Source: Lingula anatina (lineage: Eukaryota; Brachiopoda; Lingulata; Lingulida; Lingulidae). Taken from it: a stretch of 64,000 bases of DNA. The translations under genes and the position numbers were made by a program. Shown here piece by piece: positions 51,785 to 64,000 of this stretch (its first letter is position 1; each line of letters begins with the position of its first letter). Under the pieces are notes generated by a model. It ran no database searches, was not told where the DNA came from, and saw nothing but the letters and a program-made list of their open reading frames with translations. The stretch covers positions 737,973-801,972 of the forward strand of contig NW_019775635.1 in NCBI RefSeq assembly GCF_001039355.2. Direction: 5' to 3'.

Positions 51785-54700
51785 TTTGTTTGTTTTTGGC
51801 TAAAGTAGTGCACAGAATTGTCTGTCAGGCCATTGCTTAACGTGCACCTTGTTTTTCAGATGGTTTTGATGAAAAAGGTTCAGTTATGGACATGAATGTG
51901 CATATCGAGGCAGCTGGCAAAATGATTTTATCAAAAATTTAACAGCTATTATAAAACCATAGACATTTTAGTCAATGATTTACCTAGCAGTCACAACAGG
52001 TCAAAATTTTATCAAAGCGACACCTCACAGGGTTGTTATAGTCCAAAATATTTATATTTTAAATATGATAGAAATGTTAAATGTCACATTGCATGCTTGG
52101 CATTGTGCTTGTAGCATTTAACATACCAATGCCATCTTAGAAATCATTAGAGTTGAAAATGTGCATTAAGGCTGTGATGGAAAAATGATTAAAATCAATA
52201 GGGTGATTGAAGGATATTACTAATAAACTGTTTATCACCTGAGAAAAATGTGGAAATATTAAATTCAAAGATTGCCTTGGACTATAATTGGCTAAGTTCT
52301 GCAGTCAGAGTGAATTTTGGTGTCATGGAAACCAGCCATTTTTTTGCATCCACAGATAGATGCGAGTTGCTGACATAGAGGCTTTCTCTCATCTTTCCAT
52401 GTGCGTCACCTATCCTTTCCTCCATACCTCTGTGGATTGACATGGCTTCTGGAATCAAATGTCGTCGTTTCATTCACTCCTTGTTGCGCACTTGTAAACG
52501 TGGTCACGTACCTGTGCTACAACGTCATTGTCACCGTGGAATGACAATTGAACAGGTAAGTGATATGCTGTACTAGGTGATAGTTTCTTTTCTCCTGGAA
52601 TATGATTATAGTTTGGTATATCCAGGTTGCAATTGTGACTTGGCATCAAATCATTGCATGTAATCAATACTAGATATTTGGAAGATAATGGGTTTTCTTT
52701 ATTCAAAGCAAACTTTTATCTCATAGCAAAATTTATGTTGTACCACAGTATTGTTACCCTCTCTTATTTTTTCATTTCACTCTTAACTATCCATCTAAAT
52801 TGAAGAAATGTCTCTTTTTAAGCATTGATTAAAACAGACACTTGCTGAATTTATTTACATGCCTTCGATAAAAATGGATTTGATCAGGTATTTTGTAGTC
52901 CACATTGAGCATTAATTATTCATTGTTGTTTTGGGCAGTGTGTTAATCATGTGTTGTGTGACAGAAGTGTTTTTTTTTCCTTGCCTCTCCTGTGAGAATA
53001 AACTTTCCTTGTCATATCTTTGCATTATTTCAGATTGAGCAAGAAGTGGCCAAACTTTTAGAGTTGAAAGCACAGATTGGAGACGATGGAGCAAAGAAAT
53101 TTGTACTTAAAACTCCCAAGGTGAGAGGAAAGGGGATGAGATTTGGCTGTTCATTAGTTATGCTTTTTTGCATATTCCATACTCAGTTTTTCTCTCAAAA
53201 CTATGACACTAATTCTTGGGAGCACTGTGTTGACACACCACACACCTAACTTACCCATTCCTTTTGGTCATGTGTCGTTGCCTGAGTGTAGTAAAAGCTC
53301 ATGTCTGTCCACTATTTAAGGCATACCATTTATATTTTAAAAACTCCCAACGAGGAATCTCTCATGGGCTTAACTAGGCATACGCACGGATGCACTGTGC
53401 GTACAATTTTTTGGCCAACCATGATATTATTTAATATAAATTTAGTGTATTTTTCACGGAATATAAAAGAAAATCCCCTGCTTATTAAAGTCACCTGTAT
53501 GTACAAATCCTGTGTATAAATTGTATAGGCACAATTGTTCTGACCCCACCCCCCTGTCTTGCATTCTTTTATTGAACTGAGGTAAACAATGCCTGTAACC
53601 TTAACAAGTCCTATCTTAATCGTTCATCTAACTGGAACTTCCTTTACCTCTTAATTGGAGGGTTCAGTGGCCCTCAACTCTCCTGTAGCCTCTTTCTTGA
53701 GAATATCGAACGCATTCTTGGTGGCGATATCTATCTCGGGTAAAAATCTGCCTGAGTGTTATCTTCAAAGAGCAGCTCCCGCAACCCTGGGGGCACTAGA
53801 TAAAATCTGGACACCAGGCTTAATAAGGAGCTAGAGAAACAAAGGAAGAATTTTTCCCGCAAAACTTCAAAGAATTTTGACACGGACTTGATCCAGCTTA
53901 TAACCCCTCCAAACTAACAGGGTGACATGGGCAATTTTTACAAACAAATAATTAAACTGTAAGGTGAATGAAACCGTATGTTAGTTCAACTCAGAGGTGG
54001 ATCCAGGATTATTCGAAGGGGGTTCCACATATGCGAAGCTAGCCTCCTTTTAAATAAATATACCGTTCTGGGTAATAAGAATATTGAAACTTTTTTAATT
54101 GCGAGAATATTTCTGACTAAATGATGATTTTATTATTAATGGAAAATAAAGCTGCGATGTGTGGTACATATGCTGTGATTACGCTGTCCTTCATCTGTTG
54201 TGTTAGTCTACATTTTGCTGGGAATTTTAAAAATCTGTGCGTACAATTTTTAAAGGTCTGGTTACGCCCCTGTCTCTGTTTGTTAGGATTCACAGATATA
54301 TTGTGTTAAATGTGAACTTTCTTCAGGGTACACGAGACTACAGTCCCCAACAGATGGCGATACGAGAGGGTGTGTTTGACACCATCATTAGTTGTTTCAA
54401 ACGCCACGGTGCGGAGACCATTGACACACCAGTATTTGAACTGAAGGTTGGTATTTTCATATTATCATATGGTCTGAAAGAAACTTTTAATGTGGTATTA
54501 TGGTATGTTTTATTATGATATTAAAATATCCTAGTCAAACAAATTAATTAATCAAAGTACAGATGTTATTTTATGACATGAATAACCAAAGTTAAAAAGT
54601 GAATGCAATACAGTTCCGAGATTTTTTAAATTTTTGTAAGATGTATTTGCTGCCTTTTAGATTTGTAACCCATGAAAATAGATTCTTGAATGTACCATGT

Positions 54701-57700
54701 AAAAAAAAACATAATGTAGAGATTGACGTTAGTGTATTTTTTACAGGAAACACTTACAGGAAAGTATGGAGAAGATTCCAAGCTTATTTATGACCTAAAA
54801 GACCAGGGAGGGGAGATCCTGTCTCTCAGATATGATCTCACAGTATCTTTGCACATGTGGTACACATAGTGGATTTTATTAAGAACATTTGTTTTTTAAG
54901 TTTTATGATTTTCAATGAATTGATTGAATAGTATTGATTATTTTTAATTTTTTAACCTTTTTCTATTTGAAACATAAGAGGTTTGCATATTTTTGTGCAT
55001 GAAATGTTATTTTACTGCTGTAAAATGGGAAGAAGATAAAGCTTTGAAGATCCTGCCGGTCAAACTGATAAAGCTCAACATTTTCAGTGCAGATGAATAG
55101 GTACCATTTCTACCTATTTATCACCAGTCTTATATATCGTTCATATTCAAAATTTACCTTAACCAGCAACTTCAGGTTCCTTTTGCCAGATATCTGGCCA
55201 TGAATAAGATCCAGAACATCAAGAGATACCACATAGCCAAAGTGTACAGACGAGATAACCCCGCCATGACTAAGGGAAGGTTCAGGGAGTTTTATCAGTG
55301 TGTAAGTAACTTGGACAGAAAGGGGGATATATGTGACCAGTAACTTCAATATGATACGTACCCCTTGACTGTTAGCTTGATCACTTGTTGAAACTTAAAA
55401 AGAATATTACTAAATAAAATATATCACAGAAAAAAAGTCAAAATCATTTATTTTTAAGAGGTGAAAATTTTAAGTATGTATACTTCTATGAGTATATGGA
55501 GTAAGCTTCATGGGATGCCTTATCTCAAATGTGATTATATAGGGGATTGGAGGAGTTTTGACATCTGACTTCCTGAGTTGTTATTTTACTGAATATGAAC
55601 CTGTACTTCATGATTTACATCATTTAAAATCTCCATTTTATGTACCAGACAGTATTGCATGTAAATTTGGCAAGAAAGTCAAAATTAATATTAAAATTTT
55701 GCTTAATGTTTCAGGATTTTGACATAGCAGGCTTATATGACCCTATGCTACCAGATGCTGAGTGTTTAAAGATTGTAGCCGAAATTTTACAAGAATTAAA
55801 TCTTGGAGAATTTGTGATAAAGGTAAGACATTCTAAGATTTATTCCAGTACAATCAACACTCTTTTTACAACCTAATAATAATATAATTTTCATTACAGA
55901 TCATTAAAAAAATGTGCAGTTGTGAATTGGTATCAAGTGATTGAAAGTGTGTGTGTGTGAGATATACATATAACAGAAATAAGATTGATCATATTGAGTT
56001 ATAGCAACATGAAATTTGATATGCCATTCTTCTGTCATTAATAGGTGAATCACAGGAAAATTCTAGATGGCATGTTTGGAGCCTGTGGTGTCCCAGAAGA
56101 GAAGTTTAGATCTATATGTTCTGCTGTTGATAAGCTAGACAAGGTAGGTAGTAAAAAGTGCATAATTTTAACAAAGCAGCTCATGGGTTTTTAAAAGTCA
56201 ACCCATGTATGTATGAGATATGAATCAATGATGATAATTCATTGATTTTCTTTTCAAAGTGTGACTTGAATATTTTAACACATATTAAGACAAAAGTCTC
56301 ACACGTGTATGTGTATTGAATTCTCTTCAGTGGTTGTATTTATTCAGTTCAGATGGTAACATACTATCAGTGGTATTTGATGGGTAGCAGTTTGAAATAC
56401 AGTGTTTGGATAAAGTGCAGATTAAACAGAATCACTTGCCAAGAATTTTCATGTTTTACCCCTAGCAATTTTCCCATGACCAAGTTATTAAAAAAATGAA
56501 ACAATTTTTTTTTCTGTACACCGTTTGGCGTGCTTTGAGTATGCACACTGGATATTGTTTACTCATGCACTTCTTGCTTGTGCTGACTAACGCTTACCAG
56601 ATTTCCTGAGAACATAATTCTTCATAAAAGTGTATTTGGTTTCAGACATTCTGGGATGATGTCAGAACAGAAATGGTGGATGAGAAAGGTTTAGAACCAT
56701 CTTCTGCAGATCTGATAGGAACTTACGTTAAACAAAGCGGTAAATTATCACAATATTTTTCATCATGTTTGTTTTGTTATCAGGTCATTTGACATAGGTT
56801 TATTGTATGCTTATGTGTAATTCTTTCCTTCACTTGTCATCTATTTCTGCATTTTCGTCTTGTCACTCCTGTAGCTCCTGCAAGTCAAATCTGTCAAAAA
56901 GTTGGACAGAGATGAAGGAAAGACAAAAATAATAATGTGATGCTGTGGTGAGATTAACAGTACTCACACTAGCACGTAAAATTTACACCACTTAGAGCAT
57001 TCAGTTTTGGCTAAAAAAAAACATTCATAGTGTCTAATTATTGCCAAACTGTCATCAGATGTGCTAAAGAAATCTTGATATGGTGATAAAAGTTGATCCA
57101 CACATTTAAAAAGATGCAAAAGTACACCATATCTGTAAATGATATTTTAAAAACTTTTTTAGGTGGGACAGAATTAATAGATATGTTGCTGCAAGATGAG
57201 AGGTTGTCCAAAAGTAAAGATGCCAAAGAAGGTTTAGAACAAATGAAGTTGCTCTTGAGGTATTGTGAACTGTATGGAATTAAAGATAAGGTGAGTTTGA
57301 AATCCACTATTTAACAGTTTGTGTTAGGCTCTGAATTTTTAAAATTTTCATGTACTGAATAATGACTAATGGGTAATATGTCTTTGGATAAGTTATGTCT
57401 TCTGTGAACCAAATTGCCATGTGCATGTGTGTTTAGCAATCTTTACAACACAATATTTGTCATGTCTCACATTCTGTGTGACATCAGACAGGTTTTCAAT
57501 GTTCCTCCTCTTTTCCATCAAGTCATTAAAACTTTTTTTTTTTGAATTATGACTAGATTGAGTTTGACAAGTGTGAATGTAATATTTGGTTTCTTATTCA
57601 ATATTCAGAGCCTGATTAGATTACTACCATAGACAATGTATCTCATTGAATATTTTATTGTAATTCACAGGTGCTATTTGACCTGAGCCTTGCTCGTGGA

Positions 57701-59379
57701 TTAGATTATTACACAGGGGTTATATATGAAGCCATTTTAAAAGGCAAGTTTTTGTTAATCTTTAAAAAAATTAAGAAATTGCTTTATTTTCAATTTAAAG
57801 ATAAATCTGTCTTTTTAATGCATTATTTGCTTTCTCTGTCAGTCTTAACAGTTTTTAAAGGAATTTGTTTTTTACTTGTATGTTAAAGATGAATCTGACT
57901 ATATTTTGGCACTTACATGTTGTTCTGAGATTTCTCCTCACCAAAATGTACATTTTTTAAACATCAATATATAGTCAAGTTTTTAACAAAGCACATACAG
58001 AATGCATGTTCTTGCGTGCACACACATGCACACACACTCACGCGCCAGTTAATGAGGGGGAGGAGCACCCGTCACCTAGAAGATCATCCTCAACCTATTT
58101 TATTTCGTAAACAAATCATTATATATCCTATACCCAGGTTTTACAAACACCCCCTCAGCAGCAGGGGCAGGAGAGGAGCAGCTAGGAGTGGGCAGTGTGG
58201 CGGGAGGGGGACGATATGATAACTTAGTAGGAATGTTTGATGCCAAGGGCAAGAATGTACCCTGTGTTGGTGTCAGTATAGGAGTAGAGAGGGTGTTCTC
58301 CATCATCGAGGCCAAGTATCAGGTAAGGATTTTTGTTGCTTCTCGTGTTTTGGTTTTAGAGATATCTTTCTTGTGTAAAATTTGGAGGTATGATTACCAA
58401 TCAATTTTTTTTTCAGGGTCGCTTTTCTTTGTTGTGAATTGTAGAAAAAATACAATTATGAGGGAACTTGAATTTTCCAGTGTATGAAATTTAAAGATAG
58501 GTATTAATATTTGTTAACTTAAACTTTCCCAGGCATCCCAAATAAAAAGCAGGACCACACAGACAGAGGTATATGTGGTGTCGGCACAAAAAAATCTCCA
58601 CGAAGATAGGATGAAGCTGTGTGCAGAACTGTGGGATGCTAATATTAAGGTGAATGACCAACTGATGTGAATTTTTTGTTTAATTTTTCAGCCTGGGAAG
58701 CTTAAATTATCCCAGGTTTTAAAATTCACTTGTCTGTTTTGAAAAAAGAAAAAAGGAAAGATATTACAGCATTGTTTATAGAATTTTATGTTTTGTATAA
58801 TAATAAACACTATCTTAATAACCGTAGGCGGAGCATTCGTGCAAGAAGAGCCCAAAACCATTGACACAATTTCAGTACTGTGAAGACATGCAGATTCCCC
58901 TGGCAATTATAATAGGAGAATCTGAGCTACAGAATAATGTGGTCACCATGAGGAATGTTTCTTCTAGAGAAGAGGTTAGAACATAAAATTCTGAATTTTA
59001 ACAAATGATTTGAGTGTTAATTGTTCATTGGGTTTGCAAAAAAACGTTACTGCCCAATTTTCGTGTCACCATATTTTAAGTTTGAGTTCATGTTGCATCC
59101 ATGGTAATATGTTAAATTGTGAATTTTTTTTATATAGAATAATAAAATGCTTTTCAAAAATAACTTTGTTTGAAATGTCTATGAAACTGATTTCCATTTA
59201 GAACAACTAGGCAGTGGATTGCATTATTTATGGACTCTGAGTACATATTAAAAATTTTTAAACATTTCAAAGAGTTTCATGTTAATGACTGATTGATTTT
59301 GCAGAAAGAGGTACCAAGAGACAAAATGGTGGAAGAAATCAAGAAAACCCTGAGGGATCTACAGACGCAGTCGAAATAA
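48716..59379 (+). CDS. HARS1: Histidyl-tRNA synthetase, cytosolic isoform (14 exons, complete)
   Basis: Exons 48716-48811, 53034-53120, 54327-54446, 54747-54842, 55176-55301, 55715-55822, 56045-56143, 56646-56739, 57163-57290, 57671-57743, 58138-58322, 58533-58649, 58828-58974, 59305-59379 give 516 residues (human 509). The enzyme charges tRNA-His with histidine using ATP. Exons 1-2 form the N-terminal WHEP helix-turn-helix. Class II core: [10 protein letters not shown] (62 onward), YDLKDQGGE, motif 2 around [19 protein letters not shown] (157-175), the histidine-specific [10 protein letters not shown] (325-334), [10 protein letters not shown] (365-374) and motif 3 [10 protein letters not shown] (387-396). 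The C-terminal anticodon-binding domain begins near TEVYVVSAQ. Intron 10 uses a GC donor (57744). Poly-A signal at 59592. Intron 1 is 4.2 kb and contains a second first exon. Confidence 0.97.
51751..51788. repeat. (TTTA)n run, HARS intron 1
   Basis: A pure TTTA tetranucleotide run in the long first intron. Confidence 0.9.
52399..52440 (+). promoter_or_regulatory. Upstream ORF (13 codons) before the alternative HARS start
   Basis: ATG at 52399 opens a 13-codon frame that stops at 52438-52440, one base before the ATG at 52442. If included in the alternative transcript it would be expected to lower, or allow reinitiation-based control of, presequence-isoform translation. Whether it is transcribed is unknown. 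Confidence 0.4.
52442..52555 (+). CDS. HARS1: Alternative first exon of HARS encoding a mitochondrial presequence
   Basis: ATG in good context (GACATGG) opens 38 codons ending at a consensus donor CAG|GTAAGT in phase 0, exactly the phase needed to join exon 53034-53120. The peptide starts [15 protein letters not shown] and continues rich in Arg, Lys and His with no acidic residue until the last two, the composition of a mitochondrial targeting sequence. The product would be 522 residues, keeping the second half of the WHEP domain. One gene supplying both compartments through alternative N-termini is established for HARS in several invertebrates, whereas vertebrates have separate HARS1 and HARS2. 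Exon choice would depend on an internal promoter in intron 1 or on alternative splicing. Confidence 0.82.
57744..57749 (+). other. GC-AG intron donor in HARS intron 10
   Basis: The junction AAAAG|GCAAGT at 57743/57744 is the only one that keeps the conserved reading (IYEAILK then GFTNTP...) in phase 1. GC-AG introns are a known minor class, and the surrounding bases match its strong consensus. No GT nearby gives a compatible frame. Confidence 0.85.
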
Positions 59380-61229
59380 ACCCATCAATGTTTGTTGCAA
59401 CTGCCTAGTAAAAAGGACCATGAATGTGTCACTCCAAGATCTTTCAAAAACTCACACTATTTATTGCCTCTTCACAAGACAAAGTAACAGTGGTTTGCTC
59501 ATGGCAAAAATCTAAAGAATTTCACCCTGAAATACTTTATTAAATCAGGATGTGTTTTGAATATGAAATATTCATAATGTGATTGTCAGATAATAAAGTG
59601 GGGAATGTATCCGAAGTTAAGATGTTTTTAATCTGAGGGATTACCCTGGCTAACTTTCTCACTGTGCCTCGAATAGAAAGCTCCTTGGTCAAGGATTTTG
59701 ATTTTCGAATTGATGGATTCTGTTTTGTTCATGCAGAAAAAGCTGCTGTAGGATCATTAGATGTATTTACTAAATGTTGTTTGAAAAGTGTATGAGATTG
59801 TGACTTAACGTATATATGTCAATAATTAAAGGGAAAAAATGCATAAATGTACTATAAATGCATCCATGATAAGGAATTCAATAAATTGAGACATATCTTT
59901 AGTGATGAATACTGTTGCAAACGGGTGCCCAGAAGTAGTGCACGACCTGTCGTGAAGATTTCATTTACTGTCTATAAACAAATTTCAGGAAGGTTTTCCT
60001 CTTTGCATAGAATCAAACTCATTTATTACCACAATTTGCAAGATTTTATTTTTGTAAAACTTAAAAAATAATTAATTTTCAATACAAATCACTTGCAGAG
60101 AAAACCCATGCAGTCAATTATTGCAGATTTGGATTATTTACTTCAGTTTCCACCTAAAACTGGTTTTAATATTTAAAACTTAAAATTCAACCAACAAAGT
60201 ATATAAAACTAACATTTACAATATGGACAGATATGTATAAACTAAAAGAGTAACTAATTTAAATTTTCGTCATAAGGGGAACTTGATTTTTTACCAGTCT
60301 ACTTCTTTTAAAAGTACATCTAACAGTCTTCAAACAGACTGGAACGCTAATACAGTCACTAAATCGAGTGAGCATCTTAAAGGAATTTTTATTCTTTATC
60401 TATCGTAGCCTTGTTTAACAGCATTATCATAATAAAATGCATATACTTTCCTACAAGTTATGAAAAACACGAAATAGCACCTTGAATGAAGACTTGAATT
60501 TACCATTACGTACAAAAAGAAGTTATGACACACTTGCTTTTTCCCAGTGCCATAAACAGACTGTACGGCGTCGCTGAGAGTGACGAAGTTTGTTGTCACA
60601 CATATTGACCAAAGGCATCTTTACGGGCAGTGTACAGCTAAATGCAGCGTCCGATTTCATTGCAATGCATGCGAATGTAACTGGGTTCCACAAGGCAAAT
60701 ATAACATGGATAAAATCGGTTTTTCAACAATTAGCAAAATTTCATTATGCTAAAATAGCAATTGCATAAATTAGACGTTTGTCATGCGAGTGGTTGGTTG
60801 GTTGGTGAAATCTAAAACAAAGATGGGAACGCTTTATCAAAAGTGACCCTATCACATTTTTTTCACAATAAAAAGATGCGCATTGCTATACAAGTCCCTG
60901 TCGCATTGGGGGTACAATCCCCTTATCGACGTATAACTTATTTATAAAAATACGTTTAATTACCCAAAATATACAATTTTGATATGAAGGGGTTTTTAAT
61001 TTCCCCAAAAATAACTTTATCATTCACATATCATGGGCGGATTCATAAAAAGAAAAAAAATCCTGGCAACATTCCACGCTACTAACCATTAAAACTTTCC
61101 TACAACCTCCTTTTATAACTGGATACTTACTGAATGAGAACTTGACTGCATATTTACGAGTTATTAAGGCTTTTTCAAAGCGCACCCGCGTGTAATATTT
61201 TTGTCAATAAATGCTTGATAAACAAATCT
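59380..61229. other. Convergent 3' UTR region between HARS (+) and the ATPase beta gene (-)
   Basis: The HARS 3' UTR with AATAAA at 59592-59597 enters from the left and the 3' UTR of the minus-strand ATPase beta gene from the right; minus-strand AATAAA candidates lie near 60020 and 60387. No exon or RNA gene is visible; open frames at 59847 and 60396 are chance. Confidence 0.6.
59592..59597 (+). promoter_or_regulatory. Poly-A signal AATAAA of HARS
   Basis: Canonical hexamer 213 bases past the HARS stop codon. Confidence 0.6.
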
Positions 61230-63388
61230 TTAATCAATTCTAATGCTGAAAGTCGTTTGGAAGCGCTTGTCCCCTGGGTTGATGTTTCGCGCCAAAGCTC
61301 TGCACGTGACCTTGAAAAGTACCCCAAGATTTGGTTTGTCAAATTTAACCATAACCAGTGGAGATCTGTAGTGTTTGGCCTCTTGAAACGGGAAATATTT
61401 GGTGGAGAATCCATGTGCTGGATAAAAACTAATAGGTCCGCCGTTTTCAATATCGGCAGGTTCCTGCAAAATTAAGAAAAGGGCTTTTATTCGATGAAAA
61501 ATTCCTATGGCATACTTAGAGATACACCACCATGCACATGGAGCTGAGCCACGTAACTTCTCAATATTTTCCATAAAGTCGTTAGTCTTTCCTGAACGAC
61601 AATTCTCGTAATACAGTTAAAACAGTTAAATGTAGAAAAAAACAGCCCTGATAAAAACCTTGTTACCCCCCCCCCCCCATATACTGGATAATAACACATT
61701 GAGGTTGTAATTTTTATGTCTATGATTTTGTAATGGGAAAAATGCCTAGCATACTGGTAGACAAATCGAAAGCATAGCTGTATACAAAATAAATTGTGAA
61801 ATGTTTGATATGCTACGTACAACTTGTAAACTAGCTGAAAAAAAAACGTCATAAAAGCATGCTAACATAACGTCTGTAGGGTAGCGTGAAATGATTAATG
61901 TTTTAAGGACGGTATGCTATCACAATTTATTTTCCCACTTCTTTCACATTATACGCAACAAATTAACGCCGCTCAAGTTTGTGTAAACACACCTCAAATT
62001 CACATCGAACTCCAACAAAACTTTCCCAAGAGCCGATTGAATAATTGGTTTGGTATTGTCCTCTGGAAGGTTTCGGTACTGTATCTTCTGTATATCCATT
62101 AGGCGTCCATTCTTCCGGCTGAAACGAGTTAAAAGAGGCCATGTCACGTTTTGTTACAAACATTACTCGACAGCGATAAAAAATGTTTTATCAAAATAAT
62201 TTCTTCACTGAGCAATTCTTTTCACAATGGCAAGGATACAAAAATCGAGGAAATGTAGAGGTTTAAGAAAATACTGAAATTACGACCTCCGTATCAATCC
62301 ACAAGCACTCTCTTCCCGTGATATAAATATCTTTTCAGAATCGTATTGTTGAGAAAAACGCATCGGAATGTGCTCATTGTGTATCTGGTTATGATTCCAG
62401 TCTCCGCGATATTGTTTAAATCTATCTGAGCTGAATTTTGATATAGTTGCTACAAATAAACAGTACGAAACAGAACTATGCGGGTAATGGAATATAATAA
62501 TCATATACGCGTCGAAATTGGGAGAGCTTAGTTGGAAAGGGCCTTTGTCGTGATCAGATAAAGATATTCGCAGATCTACATAATGTAAGCGTCTGAATTT
62601 CATTTGTTTGTGCTTGAGGAAAGTTTTCACGAATTATTAAATGTCATTTGGTAGGGGGGATCCAAGAAAAATGTCAAAAAGCGGAAAAAAGACAACCGCA
62701 TTGCTTTTTCGTAGCAACGCTTTTTCGCATTCTAAACATGGCGCAAACGTACCCCATTCAGCATCAAAAGCACACAAGGTGAAGCTTCGTCAAAACCGTA
62801 GTCCTCTTGTCTCGTGCAGCTGCCCCCGAGGTTCCGTAATGGGAAATAACACACCCTTCCTGAGAGGGGGTCTGGAGGACCGCTGATACAGAGCTGCACG
62901 TTGTCACTGCTTTGGTTGACTGGGCTATAGCCTTGGCGTGAAATAAAATTATCATCATAAACACCGATTTTAAAAATGGGAATTTATTAATTTGAACAAT
63001 ATTGATGACCAAATTATCTCTAATTTTAGTATTGATGCAGATGAGAAGGAGTGAATATCCAAATCGGCTTAACAACGCAGTGTTATGGGATTTAAAATAA
63101 ATAGGATTTTTGACCTTTTCTACACAGTCAAGTTTCTTCTCTACATTTTAAGCTTCCCTCGATACTTGACTTTCTTCTCGAGGTCGCCGTATTTCATGAT
63201 ATAAGTATTTTATAGGAAATACGGTGTACTAACGAGCTCACTGCTTATATGCTGAACATGTTATAACTTACCTCGTAAAACCCCCTCTATTTGATCTGTA
63301 TATCCAGAAAAGGAGGACGGTTTTCCATACCGAAAAAGGATTAAAGTCGACTCTGGATCTTCGACATATGCAGGGAAGTGAAGAAGAC
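61230..63388 (-). CDS. Na+/K+-ATPase beta subunit, C-terminal four exons (5' partial)
   Basis: Minus-strand exons, 5' to 3': 63388-63272 (phase 1-1), 62931-62753 (1-0), 62118-61993 (0-0), 61463-61230 (0 to stop), about 216 residues. The subunit is a type II glycoprotein needed for assembly and delivery of the Na+/K+ pump; only its ectodomain is here. Evidence: TLILFRYGK and YTDQIEGVLRGY match the family's early ectodomain; RVCYFPLRNLGGSC, QEDYGFDEASPCVLLMLN, ADIENGGPISFYPAHGF, and the C-terminal LGVLFKVTCRALARNI...FQTTFSIRID match the family's V-F-x-C-x-A-x-x-x-N-I end. All six disulfide cysteines are present. Possible N-glycosylation at NQS and NYS. The cytoplasmic N-terminus and membrane helix lie right of the window. 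Orientation is convergent with HARS. Confidence 0.93.
61667..61678. repeat. Poly-C run in ATPase beta intron
   Basis: Twelve C residues in the last intron of the minus-strand gene. Confidence 0.9.
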
Positions 63389-64000
63389 CTAGAAATTAGT
63401 CAATATTATATGTGAATTAATGTGAAATTTTATCTTGAAAAATGTATTTTATAAGAAACTATATTTTTAAAACACTGCCTGCACTAAGGGCCGACAAAAA
63501 AGACCTATTAATTTTTTTCTTACCATCAAAAATCAAACGATTTCTTCGTCTTTATACATGAAATACTTTTGAAAATCTGATGTCGTATTTTTGTTTTGTT
63601 TTTTTGAAAGAATGCCTAGTATTTCACAATGCCGAAAATTGTATAAAAAAAAACATGAAATATAACAAGTAAAAATAACAAGATTGTCATTAGCCCTAAA
63701 TAGAAAAAGGAAATATCGAACTGCTTCATTTTTAGAAAAACACTTCTAACCACCCTCTTTTAATGTCCTTGACTGGTGGCTTTTTATGAGCTATTAAGAA
63801 TCTCGGTTGAGAATGTGACTGCTGTTTTACCAGGGCATCACCACATACTTGACATTGTAGAAAACATTCTCACTAGCTGACCACATGTGATAGGAATGTC
63901 CTAGGCGGTATTAATACTTAACTCACAATAATAAAACATTATATAGCATGGGTGGAGGAGGAGCAAGCATTGGTTAGTTTTTTCTTTTTTTTTTTTTTTT
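63389..64000. other. Right edge, intron of the ATPase beta gene
   Basis: AT-rich DNA 5' of the first visible ATPase beta exon. I looked on the minus strand for the membrane-helix exon and found none, so it lies outside. The window ends in a T-rich run (63984-64000). Confidence 0.5.

Noticed and set aside
61175-61450. Second open minus-strand frame over the last ATPase beta exon
   Set aside because: An overlapping frame; the other frame matches the Na+/K+-ATPase beta C-terminus residue by residue, so this one is a shadow.
62280-62630. 116-codon minus-strand frame in an ATPase beta intron
   Set aside because: It lies between exons 62753-62931 and 61993-62118, which join directly in phase 0 and match the family without it. 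No convincing donor.
1-64000. CRISPR arrays, bacterial operons, tRNA or rRNA genes, intact transposons
   Set aside because: None seen. The DNA is intron-rich animal sequence and the repeats are microsatellites and segmental duplications. Short decayed mobile elements in introns could have been missed by eye.

Overview
This is animal (eukaryotic, intron-rich) nuclear DNA. It is AT-rich, with canonical GT-AG introns, many poly-A/AAT/TTTA/poly-G tracts and animal-only extracellular domains (EMI, D8C, SUEL lectin, CTHRC1-like). The composition and gene content suggest a marine invertebrate, perhaps a mollusc or another spiralian. That placement is inference; nothing in the window fixes the species.

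Layout, left to right. (1) 473-3335 (+): 3' part of a single-pass receptor with a SUEL-type lectin domain, a second Cys-containing ectodomain, a Ser/Gly stalk, one membrane helix and a tyrosine-rich tail. (2) 4904-21651 (+) and 22637-39010 (+): two tandem copies of an 18-exon gene for a giant type I membrane protein, about 2,560 residues. The domain order is signal peptide, EMI, EGF, D8C, Cys-rich linker, three calcium-binding EGFs, mucin-like stretch, EGF, an unrecognised region encoded mostly by one 4.4-kb exon, two Ig domains, a GCC2/GCC3-like module, a membrane helix and a tail. Copy 2 carries a one-base deletion in the giant exon. (3) 41322-44270 (+): a complete CTHRC1-like secreted short-collagen gene. 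45592-47950 (+) is a very recent tandem copy of its exons 2-5 with no visible signal-peptide exon. (4) 48716-59379 (+): a complete histidyl-tRNA synthetase gene with two alternative first exons, one cytosolic (half WHEP) and one that looks like a mitochondrial presequence. (5) 61230-63388 (-): the last four exons of a Na+/K+-ATPase beta subunit, convergent with HARS.

The left two thirds hold cell-surface or secreted proteins built from adhesion and recognition domains and shaped by tandem duplication, with signs of gene conversion. The right third is housekeeping. The least familiar object is the duplicated EMI/D8C/EGF/Ig receptor, especially its central basic, coiled-coil, Cys-rich and amphipathic-helical region, which I cannot assign to a known family. 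All exon boundaries were read by eye from splice sites, phase and comparison between copies. Every assembled CDS closes in frame except giant-gene copy 2, which needs one added base.
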